A stretch of DNA of 64,000 nucleotides. Origin: Lonicera japonica (lineage: Eukaryota > Streptophyta > Magnoliopsida > Dipsacales > Caprifoliaceae). The stretch is from assembly GCA_021464415.1 (NCBI GenBank), contig JAKCWG010000643.1:1-64000 (forward strand), in the 5' to 3' direction. Position 1 is the first letter of the stretch; every line of letters starts with the position of its first letter. This document shows, piece after piece, positions 20,887 through 32,288 of the stretch. The notes under the pieces are model-generated. The model had not been told where the DNA came from and did no database searches. It saw only the letters and a list, made by a program, of their open reading frames with translations. The position numbers and the translations under genes are program-made.

Positions 20887-22660
20887 TGATAAACGCTTAA
20901 TATTGTCATTCATTTGCTCATTTTCGGAGTTGTTTGACGCGTTTATTTCTCTAAAATACTCGGTTTGCCAACTTATTTCGCGATTAGTCTCGTAGCACTT
21001 TTGTATTTAACAATGCTTGGAAAGGCATATTTTTGTGTTTATTTTGGTGTCTTTAGATTTCAAGAAATATTGTATTTAATACAATATTGGAATTTTCCAT
21101 GGACAAAAAGAATTCAAGAAAGTCTCTATGTCCATGTGATTAAAGAGCATCCAAGAGAGAAAGTCTCCATGTCCATGTGATTAAAGAGCATCCAAGAGAG
21201 AAAGTCTCCATGTCCATGTGATCAAAGAGCATCCAAGATAGTGGAATTCTCCACCAAAAATAAACAATAAAAATAAAAATAAAAAAAATAAAAATAAAAA
21301 GCATTGTTTATTATTTTAGCATCCAACACAACTCTCCTATTTATAGTCTTCATTGTTGTGTTGGAGAGGGGACTTTATTACTTCTCATTTCTCAATTTAT
21401 AGAGAGCTTGTAATAGTTTTATTTTCTAGAGAGAGAAATGGAGTTCACTTTTATAATTCTTGTCTCTACATTTATTATGGAGTAAATTTCTTTGCTAAGG
21501 CTAAAAGATGAAGTTTGCAATGCATTAATTATGTAAGTTCAATTCTCATTCCATTGTTAGTATTGTTAAATACTTTTTGAATCCTTCATCTTCTCCATTT
21601 TTTCAACCATTCATAAACTAGTAAGATAATTTTCATATGATGATTTGACTTTGTATGCCTTGTATACATAGATCTCAAGCATTAATGAGAAAATGATACA
21701 CTTGTGTATTTCTTACTAGCTTATGTCCATTCTTTCTTTGAATGAGATACTTTTCATTGCCAAGCATGATTAGTTTTTGAATATTCATGGAAACACCATA
21801 AATTTGAGATTTTTATCTTTTAATACTTTAATGATATGTTGAGTGCTTTCTATACTTTATGTGATTTTAAGACTCATCATCTTCTTAGTTAAAGTATTGC
21901 CAAAGAGGATCTTTTAAATTTATGTCATAAAAAACTTCATTAATCATTTTAAGGATTCAATTTGTATTTATCAAATAAGTCTATATAGGACGGTTTGACC
22001 TCCACCTAGACCTCCCAATCTTAGACAAATGAAATGTTATGATTTATCGAGCTAAACTCCTTGTAGTTGGCCATTTTCATAATCAAGTCATTTGCCTAGG
22101 GGAAACTAACAATGAGTTCTTAAATGCCTAGTTTAAATTTATGCCTTTTCTTTTTGTGTATTTTAAGTTTGAATCTTGGTTGATATTATATGGGAATGGG
22201 TTGCACTTGCTTCACACCCTTTGTCACAAGATAAAAAAAAAATGAGAGATACACTTGTGTTGATATTTGCTTACACCCTTTCTTTATATGGCATTTATAT
22301 GGGAATGGGTTGCTTTTGCTCCACACCCTTTTGCTTAGAAATGGGTAAAATATTCAACACTTAGGAATTGCATTGAGAACTTTGAATGAGATTGATTTTA
22401 CTTAACTTTGCAAAACAAATGAATTCTATAATGCCTTAGCCTTTTCTCATCTATTGTTATATCATTTTAATTTTTATTGCAAGACTTTAAAATCAACCAT
22501 TAAAATCAACCAATTAAATTCTCTTCACAAAACCTTGGACTCGTAATCACCACATCGTCTTTCCGACTATCCTTGTGGTTCGACACTTGGACTTACCAAG
22601 TATTATAACTTGACAACCTGCACTTGGGTACCTAAGCACGGAAGTATTTTCGGCGCGTCA
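20887..22660 (+). repeat. 3' LTR of the Athila element
   Basis: It runs from TGATAAACGC to GGCGCGTCA, 1,774 bp. It differs from the 5' LTR by one fewer 41-bp unit and one fewer A in an A-rich run near 21,290. Those 42 bases account exactly for the length difference. I saw no substitution in the stretches compared. Confidence 0.93.
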
Positions 22661-23480
22661 GATTTTTACACAAGGTAAATTATTATAAAGGGTAAACTTA
22701 GACGCTCCTAAATCACAGTTGTCTTAGATCTTGTTCATACTGCTTCTTTGATAATAACCTTGTTCATACTTGCAGAAGCAATTAAGTATCCTAGTGAATC
22801 ATCCTCCAACCTAACTATCTTATGCCTATTGGCCTACCTACCAGGTCAGTCTGAGTGCTCTGCCTTGCCAAGAAAATTGAACTAGGGTGGAGTTCTTTAA
22901 GATCGGCCAAAGACATTCTCAAGCTGGACAAGTGTGGGCCTTTAAGGTTCAGTTTGGTGGGCTTCTCAATTATGGAACTACCATATTGCCCAATGTAATT
23001 GGGCCCCAAACACTTAAACTCGGCCCTACGGGTGAGTTCGGATGCTTGGTTACTAGCATTCAATGCTCCATATGAATGCAAACGTTCGATCATGTATTTA
23101 TGTACTTGTACTTATATAATATATAAACATATGTTCTCAGTTAACAAATATATAATCATAATCGATTCGGCTCTGTTTCACTGAGTTTGAAGTTTAGAAA
23201 ACATAAAGATCAAACCAAAAGATTTTTGACCAAACCGTATTATGAAAAAAAAAATAACATAAACCTTACAGTCGGTCTAGTTCGATCGGTCCAATAAGTT
23301 TTTACACCAAACAACTCCCAACATAATCTCTTGCAATTCATCTCCCCTAACTCCCCTCCCCTCACCGAAGTTCTTCAACCACCTCTAACCCCTTTCTCCC
23401 ATGTTTTTCATTCACTATGGCAACCAGGTTCTTACATTGCAACGTCCAGATTCAACTCATGAATTTAGCCGTACCTTTTA

Positions 23481-23824
23481 AAGATGTTTAGGTAATTACC
23501 TTTTGGGCCCCATTGATTTACCTATAATTTCCTTTGGCACTCAAAGTTTACATTAGCTCCCCTTCGACACCCATTTAAATAGTTCACATTCAGTTAACTG
23601 CTCAAAATGTTAAGTACATTTTATAATACCAAAAATACCCATGTGATTAGATTTAAATGAAAATGAAATCATTTTCACAATGCCATATCACTGACTAGTT
23701 TGACTTATTGACTAGACGGAGACAATCTAAATAGGTGTCAAAGGAAAATTAATGCAAACTTTGGGTGTCAACTAGAATATGGGTAAATAAATGGAGGCTA
23801 ACAAGTAAATACCCAAGATATTTA
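23481..23824. mobile_element. MITE with about 85-bp terminal inverted repeats, Mutator-like
   Basis: The element 23,491-23,814 starts GGTAATTACCTTTTGGGC and ends in the diverged reverse complement (TAACAAGTAAATACC). The arms pair over about 85 bases. Flanks AAGATGTTTA (23,481-23,490) and AAGATATTTA (23,815-23,824) match at nine of ten positions, consistent with a 9-10 bp Mutator-type target duplication. Confidence 0.75.
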
Positions 23825-25032
23825 TATAACCTAAATTTTAGGGTTCCATGAATCCTTAAAATTTTGGACAATAATGGAATAATTTATATTAATGATTTGA
23901 GTCATGCTATGTAAACATGCCATGTTTGCAATTGATGTCTTTTTGTTGGATTAAAAGTCAATTTGGAATCCAATTATATATCCCGGCGGTGTCTGGGCCA
24001 GCTTTCGCGCACCTCGATTAATTCTCCTTCGCAGCTTAAACCACACTCGTTACTAACCATAGAGGGATCCAAATATATTATAATATACATGCATATATAT
24101 AGACACATGCATAGAGCAATTGGATTAACTGGTTTTGAGATCCATGGCCATGGCTACAGTGGTGGTATTCCTTTGCTTTCCATCTTTCTCAACCTTGGAG
24201 GTGTAGATTCCTAAGTAATTCTCTGTTTTAACTTTTAAATTACTAGATATAGTCCATGGATGAAGTTAGTGAGAAAGAAATTAAAACTAAAATTGCAAGG
24301 GGGGTAGGGTTGATTTGTAAGCAGAAATTTACATTTACATCTATACGGCCCGCAACTATGTATATATTTACACCGGAATTACCCATCGAAAATTTGAAGA
24401 TAGTATTAAGTAATTCTCTCTGTTACTAATATTTAATTTATCAACTATTGCAGTCTTTCATTCTTTCTTCGACTTTCGACTTTTGTTGTGAGAGAAAATA
24501 TTAATTATATTAATTTTACAAGGTAGGTATTATGGCAGATTAATTGTTTGTTTGATACATGCATAGAAAATTAATCATGTTTATATATAACTATGGTAGC
24601 TGAGAATTTTGGATTGGGAATAGGATTGTGATACAGCTGATTAATAGTATTTGATTGTGAATGAAACTAGAATTGTGGAAGTCATCGAAACATGCACTTT
24701 GAAACCAATTCTAACAAGAAAAATATTTTGGGACATATTATTTTGTATTGCGATGTATATAATTATATCTTTACTAATTATTCATATATTTGGAACTTCT
24801 CCAAGCCGTGCCAAGTAGTTAAATAAATTAGGATATTGCAATGATTTTTTTAGGTACTTTTATATACGCACCCACCAAATTAATCACTTCACCCCCGTCT
24901 GTTTTAAAATAATGGAATTAAAAAACTGTAAATTTCTACCCAAACAAGTGTCCAATTTTGAACGAATGTATAATTTGACTCAAACTTTAAGGTTCAAAAT
25001 TTAAAAATGAAATTTTATGGGGTGTTTTAGCG

Positions 25033-25053
25033 CCCCCCCCCCCCCCCCCCCCC
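25033..25053 (+). repeat. Poly-C tract (21 C)
   Basis: Twenty-one consecutive C. Other C tracts are at 37,789-37,803 and 44,745-44,757. Confidence 0.9.
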
Positions 25054-25093
25054 ACCCAATTTTTTTTACCTATTTATACAACATTTATTTAAG

Positions 25094-25790
25094 TTGATTC
25101 ATTTCGATGTTTGAGGACCCTCTAGAGAGTCCACTATATCTGGTATTCAGTACTTTGCGTTGTTCATTGACGATTGTACGAGACTGTCATGTGTAGTTTT
25201 TCTTAAAACCAAAGATGAAGTTTTTCTAGCTTTTCAAACTTTTCGCAATCTAATTCAAACACGGTATAATAGCACCATTAAAATCCTTCGGTCTAATAAT
25301 GGGGGGGGTATATCAATAATGCCTTCATCGAATTTCTTCAAACGCATGTCATTATTAACTAAACTACGTATCCTTAAACACTAGAACAAAATGGAGTATC
25401 TGAAAGAAAAAATCGTCACTTGCTTGATATGACTCATGCCTTCTTTTTTTTTGCTCATATACCTAAGTACATTTGGGGTGATGCTGTAACAGTTTCCTCC
25501 TATTTCATTAATCGTCTTCCATCCAGTGTCCTTAAAGAAAAAAATCCGCTTAAGGTGCTTGCATCTAGCGTGTCGTTACCTTCAGTCCATAACCTTTCAG
25601 CTCATGTCTTTGGTTGTATTGTCTTTGTCCATGTCCCTAAAAATCAAAGGTGCAAGTTAGATGTCCAAGGATTAAGTATGTGTTTGTTGGTTATGGGGGA
25701 TGTCAGAAAGTGTATCATCCACTTACTTGAAAGTATTATGTCATTATGGATGTTACGTTTTTGAAGACATGAGTTATTTCTTCCTACCCG
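25094..25790 (+). pseudogene. copia integrase fragment
   Basis: The sequence includes the integrase core (FIDDCTRLSCVVFLKTKDEV near 25,160) and the downstream block with NRLPSSVLKEKNP (about 25,510-25,545). It has in-frame stops and at least one frameshift near 25,390. The zinc-binding N-terminus is absent. It cannot encode an active integrase. Confidence 0.8.
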
Positions 25791-26019
25791 ACTCTGCTCT
25801 TCAGGGGGAGAATTCATATTTTGAAGAGCAAACTCATAGTAAGGAGGAAAATTCGCAAGCAGAAGAAGATATATAGGCATACAAAATTGAGGTTCCAGTT
25901 ATAGTTGAGATGCTTAACCCATCAAATCCTCAAGTTCATCCGAAAACAAAAACCCCAGAAGACATCCACATTTAAACATGAGAAGTTCAAGTTACATCTG
26001 CCCCTTCCACTATTGCTCA

Positions 26020-28150
26020 TACCCTTAATCCACAACTCCTTGGTGCTAAAGGTCAATTATCTGAGGTATGTCCACATACTAGCACTAATAGTAATAAGTC
26101 TAATGTTGGACAATATGTATTATCTAGTCTGTTAACATGTGGTTAGCTAGCCAAAAAATATAAACTCGCCCTTCATGCAAAATCAAAGTATTCAATTGTA
26201 AATTACGTCTCCATCAGTAGATTATTTAAGTCATATGAGTCCCTTGATCCACAAATCCCTAGTGCTAAAGGTCACTCATCTAAGGTATGTACACCCACTA
26301 GTACTAATAGTAATGAGCATAATGATAAACGCATAATATTGTCTTGTATAAGCTCCTTTAGAGAGTGACTTAACGCGTTTGTTGCATTAATTCTGCCTAA
26401 TTATCCGCTTATCTCGAGATCAGTGTCTTAATGAGTTTTGTATATAATATCGTCCCGCTAGGTGTGCTTTTGTTGTGTTTCTATGTGTTTTTAGGCATAG
26501 GATGCAATGGCCTTCGAAGAATTGATCAACTGTAGCCAAAAGCTCACAAGAATGCTGAGTTGAGAAATTTCCCAGAAGCATGATCGATCATTGGTATACC
26601 ATGATCGATCATGGTGCAAATCAATCTTCAGGCAGAGGACCCCATGATCGATCATAGGTTGGCCATGATCGATCATGGCCTGGCGGGGACAGCCACCAAC
26701 TCCTTCTTTTAGCCTTTTTTTGGGGATTTCTTGTCTAGAGATATTTTCCCTTGTTTATTTTATTAGTTTTTGTACTCCTTTAGCTATTGTTTTAGTCTAG
26801 AGGATGGGGGAGAGATTATTATCATCTAAGGGAAGAAAGGAGTTCTAGAGAGAAGGGAGAGCTAAAGTATAGTTTGCAAGGTTACGGAGGTTAATCGCGA
26901 TATAATTTTCGGTAATTAATTTCTTCTTCTATAATATTTGTTTTTGCTCCCATTATGGAGTAGTCTTTTACTAAGGTTACGGAGGTTAATCGCGATATAA
27001 TTTTCGGTAATTAATTTCTCAATCCATGTTTAAAGTTTGTTAAATATTTGTGAATCATTTTCCTTTCGAAATCCTTCATTCTACAAGCTTTCTAGGTATT
27101 TTCATTGTTCGATTAGACTTTTCATGCCTTGTATGCTTAGTGCTTGTTGATTAATGAAAATACAACATATTCATATGGTTCTAAGAAGCTTGTAATTCAT
27201 TTCCCCATCTATGGATTTTTGTTCCTCGTTGTAGAGATCACAAAGAGTTCTTAAATTTCTATAGATGATTTATAAAATTGTTAATCTAGTTTTTGCATTG
27301 CTTTATGATATTTTGAGTGCTTTGTACACTTTACGTGATATCTAGACTCATTATCGTCTTTTTAAAGTAAGAATTGGCTAGTTGGTGATTTTATTCCACA
27401 ACCTTTGTCACGTATCATTGTGATGATTCGCTGCATAATTTTCATTCTTTTAAACCATGAGATTTCACACACATGCTTATCATAAAACCTTGTTTTGATG
27501 AGAATACCATTTCTCTCTCGGATTAGTCTCAATGGGAATGAGTTGCCTAGCTTCGCACCCCCGGTTAAGAGATAGATATGACATTCCCACCTTTGGCGGA
27601 AGTTCGTGATATTCTCTCTTGATATAGCTTTAACCCGGGAATGAGTTGCCTGGCTTCGCACCCTTTGCTATTGAGAGTTATCACAACCTTCCCCATTCAT
27701 GGCAACTTTGTGTGAAATCTATGTATGAGATTGCAATTACCGTCTATCGTATCATAGCTAACCTCCACTTACCTTAGTGCTTTCTTATTAATTTTCACAA
27801 TTATTTTATATTTACGTTGTTCTACAACAAATCCAACTTACAAAAATCTGAAACCATTTAATTCGAAATCCATTCCACTCCTTTTCACTTATCCCTGTTG
27901 TTCGACACTCGGACTTCCGAGACTTTATTACAACTTGACGAGCCTGCACTTGGGTTATATCAAAGCGCGTTTTTTTAGTTGCGTCACATAATGTTGGACA
28001 ATATGTATTACCCAATCGGTCAACCCATGGTCAGCCAGCCAAAAGATATGAACCTACCCTTCATACAAAATCAAAGTATCTAATTACAAATTACATCTCC
28101 ACTGGTAGATTGTCTAAGTCATATGAGTCATTTATGAATCAAATATCTAC
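26020..28150 (+). repeat. Internal duplication of about 200 bp in the copia element, second unit split by a solo LTR
   Basis: Unit 1 (about 26,027-26,220) and unit 2 (about 26,237-26,322 plus 27,987-28,110) share GATCCACA / AATCCACA, GTGCTAAAGGTCA, ACTAATAGTAAT and TAATGTTGGACAATATGTATTA. They differ at roughly one base in six to eight, so the duplication is old. Confidence 0.7.
26318..27991 (+). mobile_element. Athila-type solo LTR
   Basis: The LTR 26,323-27,986 (1,664 bp) starts TGATAAACGCATAATATTG and ends TTGCGTCA, resembling the LTRs of the Athila element at 12-22 kb at both ends. It is flanked by the duplication CATAA (26,318-26,322 and 27,987-27,991). It carries four palindromes CATGATCGATCATG or near variants (26,579-26,677). 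Loss of the internal region by LTR-LTR recombination is the usual origin. Confidence 0.9.
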
Positions 28151-28189
28151 TCTATCAGTTCTTAACAAAGTGCAGGATGCCTAGGATGA

Positions 28190-29640
28190 TCCTAAGTGGA
28201 GGAGGACAATGAAGGAAGAGATGGAGGCATTGCAGAAAAAATAATAGTTGCCAACTTGTTCCCCCGCCACAAGGCAAGAAGGCTGTAGGTTGTCGTTGGG
28301 TATTTACTGTAAAGTACAATACGAATGGTTTACTCAAACGAATAGGATAGACTACAATGAGACCTTTGCTCCTGTCGTAAAAATGAATACTATCCGGGTC
28401 CTATTATCATTTGTGGCGAGTTTTAACAGGCATATTTGGCAGTTTGATGTCAAGAACTCATTTCTCAATGGAGAGTTAACTGAGGAAGTTTACATGGCTC
28501 TTCCACTAAGGTATGTGGCAGCTTCTCCTGGTAATTTTGTTTTTAAATTGAATAAATCCTTATATGGACTCAAATAGTCACCTTGAGCATGGGTTGGAAG
28601 GTTCTCATAGTTCATGAAGAAGGTGGGCTATAAACAAAGTAACTCAGATCATACATTGTTCATCAAGCACCAACAAGGGAGGGTAACAACTATGATTATT
28701 TCCGTTGATGATATAGTGATCACTAGTGATGATACTGTTGAGATTGATAGACTGCAGAGGCAGATGGCCTCTGAGTTTGAGATGAAGGACTTGGGTCAAC
28801 TCTAGTATTTTTTAAAGATCAAGGTAGAAAGAGGGAGTGAAGGGATCTACTTCTGCTAGTGGAAGTATGTTATTGACTTGTTAGGAAAGACTGGTGTAAT
28901 GGACTGCAAACCCGTTGACACTCCTATTGAATAGTATCATTGCTTAGCAGAATATCCAAACTAGATACCTACTGATCGAGCTCATTATCAGAGATTGGTT
29001 GAGCATTTAATTTATTTGTCTTATACCAAACTAGATGTAGCATATGCTGTTAGTGTGGTAAGTCAGTTCATGCACAGTCCGAATGAAAGTCACATGGGTG
29101 CTGTAGTCAAAATTTTGAGATACTTGAAGTCGTCTTCCGGAGATAGAGGAGTGATATTTTTTAAACATAATGATTGTCTCAAAATTTGTGGCTTTACATC
29201 TGCAGATTAGGCTAGGAGTATTTCCAATATAAGGTCAACGTCAGGGTACTTTACCTTTGTACGAGCTAATCTTGTTACATGGAAGAGCAAAAAATAGAAA
29301 GTTGTAGCTAGATCGAGTGCTGAGGCTGAGTATAAAGGGATGGCTCATGGAGTATGTGAATTGCCGTTGTTGAGAAATTTGATGTGTGATTTGGGTTTTG
29401 AACCTAGAAATGCTCTGCAGTTGTACTGTGGCAACAAGGCAGCTATTAATATACCGCAGAATCCAATACAGCATGATCATACTAAGCATGTAGAGGTTGA
29501 TTGCCATTTTATAAGAAGAAACTTGATGCCAACCTTGTTAGCTTTCCTTTGGTCTCCAATGAAAAGTAGCTTGCAGATATCCCCACAAAAGGAGTTTCTA
29601 GAAATGCATTTTACGAATCACTGAGCAAGTTGGGCATGGT
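28190..29640 (+). pseudogene. copia reverse transcriptase and RNase H, with many stops
   Basis: Reverse transcriptase is recognised from TFAPVVKMNTIRVLLS (about 28,360), FDVKNSFLNGEL (about 28,446) and the catalytic region ISVDDIVITSDD (about 28,700). RNase H follows, with SAEAEYKGMAHGVCELPLL near 29,318 and HDHTKHVEVDCHFIR near 29,475. Several TAG codons fall where relatives carry Gln or Lys, for example near 28,575, 28,804, 28,858 and 29,296. The gene is dead. Confidence 0.85.
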
Positions 29641-29652
29641 TGTTGTGTATGC

Positions 29653-29669
29653 ACCAACTTGAGGGGTAG
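29653..29669 (+). promoter_or_regulatory. copia polypurine tract
   Basis: CAACTTGAGGGGTAGTG immediately precedes the 3' LTR start TGTTAACGTG. This is the standard plant copia arrangement. Confidence 0.75.
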
Positions 29670-29866
29670 TGTTAACGTGAGTCTATTTAGGAAGTATTAG
29701 AGAATATAGTTTCCTTTTGTATACTTGTGCCCATATTTAGATTAGGGTTTATTAGTTTTCTTTAATTAGTTTATCTCATTCAAGCCCTATATAATGGGTT
29801 CTCTCTGTATTATGTTTATTATGTTAGTCATCTAATATACAATTCGCTCTCTCTCTAAAATACTCA
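29670..29866 (+). repeat. copia 3' LTR
   Basis: A short LTR from TGTTAACGTGAGTC to about AAATACTCA. With no 5' LTR to compare, the right end is estimated. Confidence 0.6.
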
Positions 29867-29877
29867 TTATATTTGAC

Positions 29878-30765
29878 TTATTAAAAGGGTGATTTTGTTT
29901 CCATCCACCAAATCTTACAGTTAATCCGGAGTAATAAGTTAATCCGCGTTACATATTAAGTTAATCCGCGAACGCGGATTAACTGACAAAAAAATATTTT
30001 GAATTTAATTTTATAAATATTATTTTTAATACTAAAATATTCACTAAATTAATAAGTAAACCCACTTTAAAAATTTTAATTGTAAAGTAAATTTTAATTA
30101 ACCTTTAACAAATTTAACCCATCCCAGTACAAATTTAAGTTACTCTTTCCCACCCACACAGCGTTGTCCTTGTCTTCTTCTTCCCACTGCACATAGCATT
30201 CTTCCTCTTCTTCTTCTTCCCACCGCGCACAGCATACTCCTTCTTCTTCTTCTTCTTCCCCGCTGTATCATCCCTCTTTCCCCACCCACAATCTTGAAAA
30301 TAATCAAAACCCTAACTTTTGGGTTTTTGCGCCATTGTTGGCCTGTCTCATCCTAGATATCAACCAAAACTCCCCTTAAACATGGCTTCTTCATCATCAT
30401 TGGAGAAGGATTTTTCATTGTTGCATGCTTAAACTATGTAATGAATTAGGGTTTGTATTTTTCTTCAAAAAAAATACGTATTGAGATGTTCTATTCATCA
30501 ATACTCCCACGCGCAAAAGCCTTAAAACGTTGATGATACGGTGAAACGTAGATATGAATTCAATTAAAAGGAGTTATATTTAGATTAGGAATGTTAATTA
30601 AAATGGAATCTAAATTTATATAATTATAATTTAATTTTAATTGGTGGATATACTTATCAATTTTAAAAAGGGTAATATTGTAAAACTTTGTTCAAAATTT
30701 CCATAATTTAAGGGTGGATTAATTGCAAGATTTTGTGGATAGAAATAAAATCACCCTTATTAAAA
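29878..30765. mobile_element. Mutator-like non-autonomous element (possible Pack-MULE)
   Basis: The element 29,887-30,756 (870 bp) has terminal inverted repeats starting GGGTGATTTTGTTTCCATCC and, at the right, its diverged reverse complement ending GAAATAAAATCACCC. The arms pair over about 40 bases. A perfect 9-bp target duplication TTATTAAAA lies at 29,878-29,886 and 30,757-30,765. The interior is not AT-rich noise: it has CTTCTTCTTC-rich repeats (30,171-30,262), CAAAACCCTAA, then an ATG at 30,382 opening a 16-codon frame starting MASSSSLEKDF. That looks like a 5' UTR plus first-exon fragment captured from a host gene. Confidence 0.85.
30382..30432 (+). pseudogene. Possible captured 5' exon fragment inside the MULE
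   Basis: A 16-codon frame starting MASSSSLEKDF ends in TAA. The C-rich, CTTCTT-rich sequence upstream resembles a plant 5' UTR. The donor gene is not recognised, and the fragment is too short to assign. Confidence 0.35.
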
Positions 30766-31204
30766 TTAGAGGTTTAATTCTAAATTTATATGACTAACAA
30801 ATCATGGGTAATGATATTATCGTTTCATAAAAGTATTATAACGCTCTAAACTTATCTTTAATGATTAAAAATATCCATATCAAAGGGGGCCTCTTGGCCC
30901 TTATTCGTATTGCCCCTGCTCAAAACGCAGGATCAACTTATATATATACTGACAAAGTACTTCTAGGTTTGTTAAAAAAAAATTGACAGAGAACTTAGAT
31001 AGATGTAATTCAAATAGAAAAGTTTAAAAGTAACCTCAAAATAAAATTTGACATTTGACAATTTCACCTCACGCAACCTCCAAATATTGTATATTAGTAG
31101 AAAAGAAATAAATGATTATATATAGACTCAAAAAGTAAGTCAAGCAGCAATGGAAAAAATAATATTTTTTTTTCCAATGTGTCGGTTATTATCCGATTAT
31201 GAAC
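30757..31204 (+). repeat. Segmental repeat B, copy 2 (no MITEs)
   Basis: It matches 7,568-7,815 plus 8,425-8,600 and ends abruptly at TATCCGATTATGAA, where the LINE-derived sequence begins. It is diverged from copy 1 by many substitutions. Confidence 0.75.
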
Positions 31205-31604
31205 TATATAGCGTAAGCGGTCATCCCCTTCCCCGTTGTGCCTAGCTAATTTGTGAAAAAGAGGCCGAGACAATTGATCATGTGCTCCCAATAGTTTATG
31301 AAGTGTGAGTGGGGATTCCTGTTGCTCTATGCATCAACAAAGTAAAAATTTTGAGAATTGAGACGTGTGGTTCGACGAGTGTTTGAAAATTCTCAAAAAG
31401 CATGTCTTAAATGTGGTGCAAGCAACGTCGTTATTCTCTTTCTTATGCTAGTTCATTTGGAAAGCAAGGAATTATATAATGTTCAATGGGGATTGAGTTT
31501 GAGCCTTTATCAATTGTTTCCTTTGCAATTTCAACCTCGGTTGAGTTTTTCTCGTACGTGTAGACTTCACACTTGTAAATCTTTGAAAGACGTTTTCATT
31601 CCTA

Positions 31605-32118
31605 CTCGGCCCCAGTGGCGAAGCTGTGTAGGGGCAGGGGGGCAGCTGCCCCTCCTTGGCTTGGGTCAATAAAATAAAAAAAAAGTTTAGGGACTTATGT
31701 GCATAAAAATAAACTTGAGGGGACCTAATTGTAAGATACAGAAACTTAAGGAATAGTTTGTAAATATTAAACCTAATTAATTAAAAAGGTACCGCTACTC
31801 ATTTATCTTCTTCTTCTGCCTGTCGTTGCTTCAGTGCTTTCCCATTATTTCTTCACTCACCTCTCAAACCTCTCTATATCTAAACCATTTTTCACCACCA
31901 CCATTCACCAATACTTCCAAAATATAAAAAACTGTAGAATGTTATTGTAATTTATCATAATTGTTCGTATTTGTTATTTAAGTTGAATGAACTTTTATTA
32001 TTAATAGTATTATGTTTGCGTTCAAATTTTATGGCTTTAAATATGATTTAGTATGTTTTGATTTTCGATCAAATTCGCCCCCGTTGGTCAATTTCCTGGC
32101 TTCGCCACTGCTCGGCCC
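31605..32118. mobile_element. hAT-type non-autonomous element
   Basis: The element 31,613-32,110 (498 bp) has termini CAGTGGCGAAGC and GCTTCGCCACTG. A perfect 8-bp target duplication CTCGGCCC flanks it (31,605-31,612 and 32,111-32,118). The paralogous locus near 58,295 has a single TCGGGCC-like site with no insertion. Terminal CAGNGGCG and 8-bp duplications are hallmarks of hAT elements. It carries no transposase. Confidence 0.92.
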
Positions 32119-32288
32119 AGTCTTTTAAAGTGGAAGGCTCCTTATCCAGGATCTCTAAAAATCAACTGTGACGGTGCTATGTTGGTTGGGCTTAATTTTG
32201 GTGCAGCAACTTTCATGGTTTGCAACTGTGATGGTTTTTTTGTTGAGGATCAGGCAATCTCTTTTCCTTGTGTGAACTCTTTTGTGGC

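Larger units (their letters stand above)
12143..22665 (+). mobile_element. Complete Athila-lineage Ty3/gypsy retrotransposon with target-site duplication
   Basis: The element spans 12,148-22,660 and is flanked by the 5-bp duplication GATTT (12,143-12,147 and 22,661-22,665). It has two LTRs, a tRNA-Asp type primer-binding site, gag, protease, reverse transcriptase, RNase H and integrase in Ty3/gypsy order, and a polypurine tract before the 3' LTR. The tRNA-Asp primer site, the FMDDF reverse-transcriptase motif, the DLGAS protease motif and long LTRs together fit the Athila lineage. There is no convincing env-like frame in 19,464-20,886. LTRs are almost identical, so insertion is recent, yet the gag-protease-pol frame is broken in three places by single-base shifts. 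Confidence 0.93.
22666..25093. other. Non-coding AT-rich region
   Basis: No gene is supported. The opposing open frames at 22,815-23,093 and 22,887-23,075 overlap on opposite strands and show no domain. A MITE lies at 23,481-23,824, and a 21-base poly-C tract is at 25,033-25,053. Confidence 0.55.
25094..29866 (+). mobile_element. 5'-truncated, decayed Ty1/copia retrotransposon
   Basis: Domains run integrase (from about 25,094), reverse transcriptase, RNase H, polypurine tract, 3' LTR. Integrase before reverse transcriptase is the copia order. The 5' LTR, gag, protease and start of integrase are missing. An Athila-type solo LTR (26,323-27,986) splits it. The element also carries an internal duplication of about 200 bp beside that insertion. 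Confidence 0.85.

Noticed and set aside
22815..23093. Possible gene on the minus strand (92 residues)
   Set aside because: No domain or signal peptide is evident, and an equally long frame exists on the opposite strand.
23975..24030. CG-richer segment around GGTGTCTGGGCCAGC and TTTCGCGCACCTCG
   Set aside because: It resembles a sequence dispersed in plant genomes, but I could not name the family or find boundaries here, so it is not annotated.
26741..26800. Possible standalone promoter in the solo LTR at 26.3 kb
   Set aside because: Several TATA-like strings occur in AT-rich DNA and none has a conserved position against the related LTRs.
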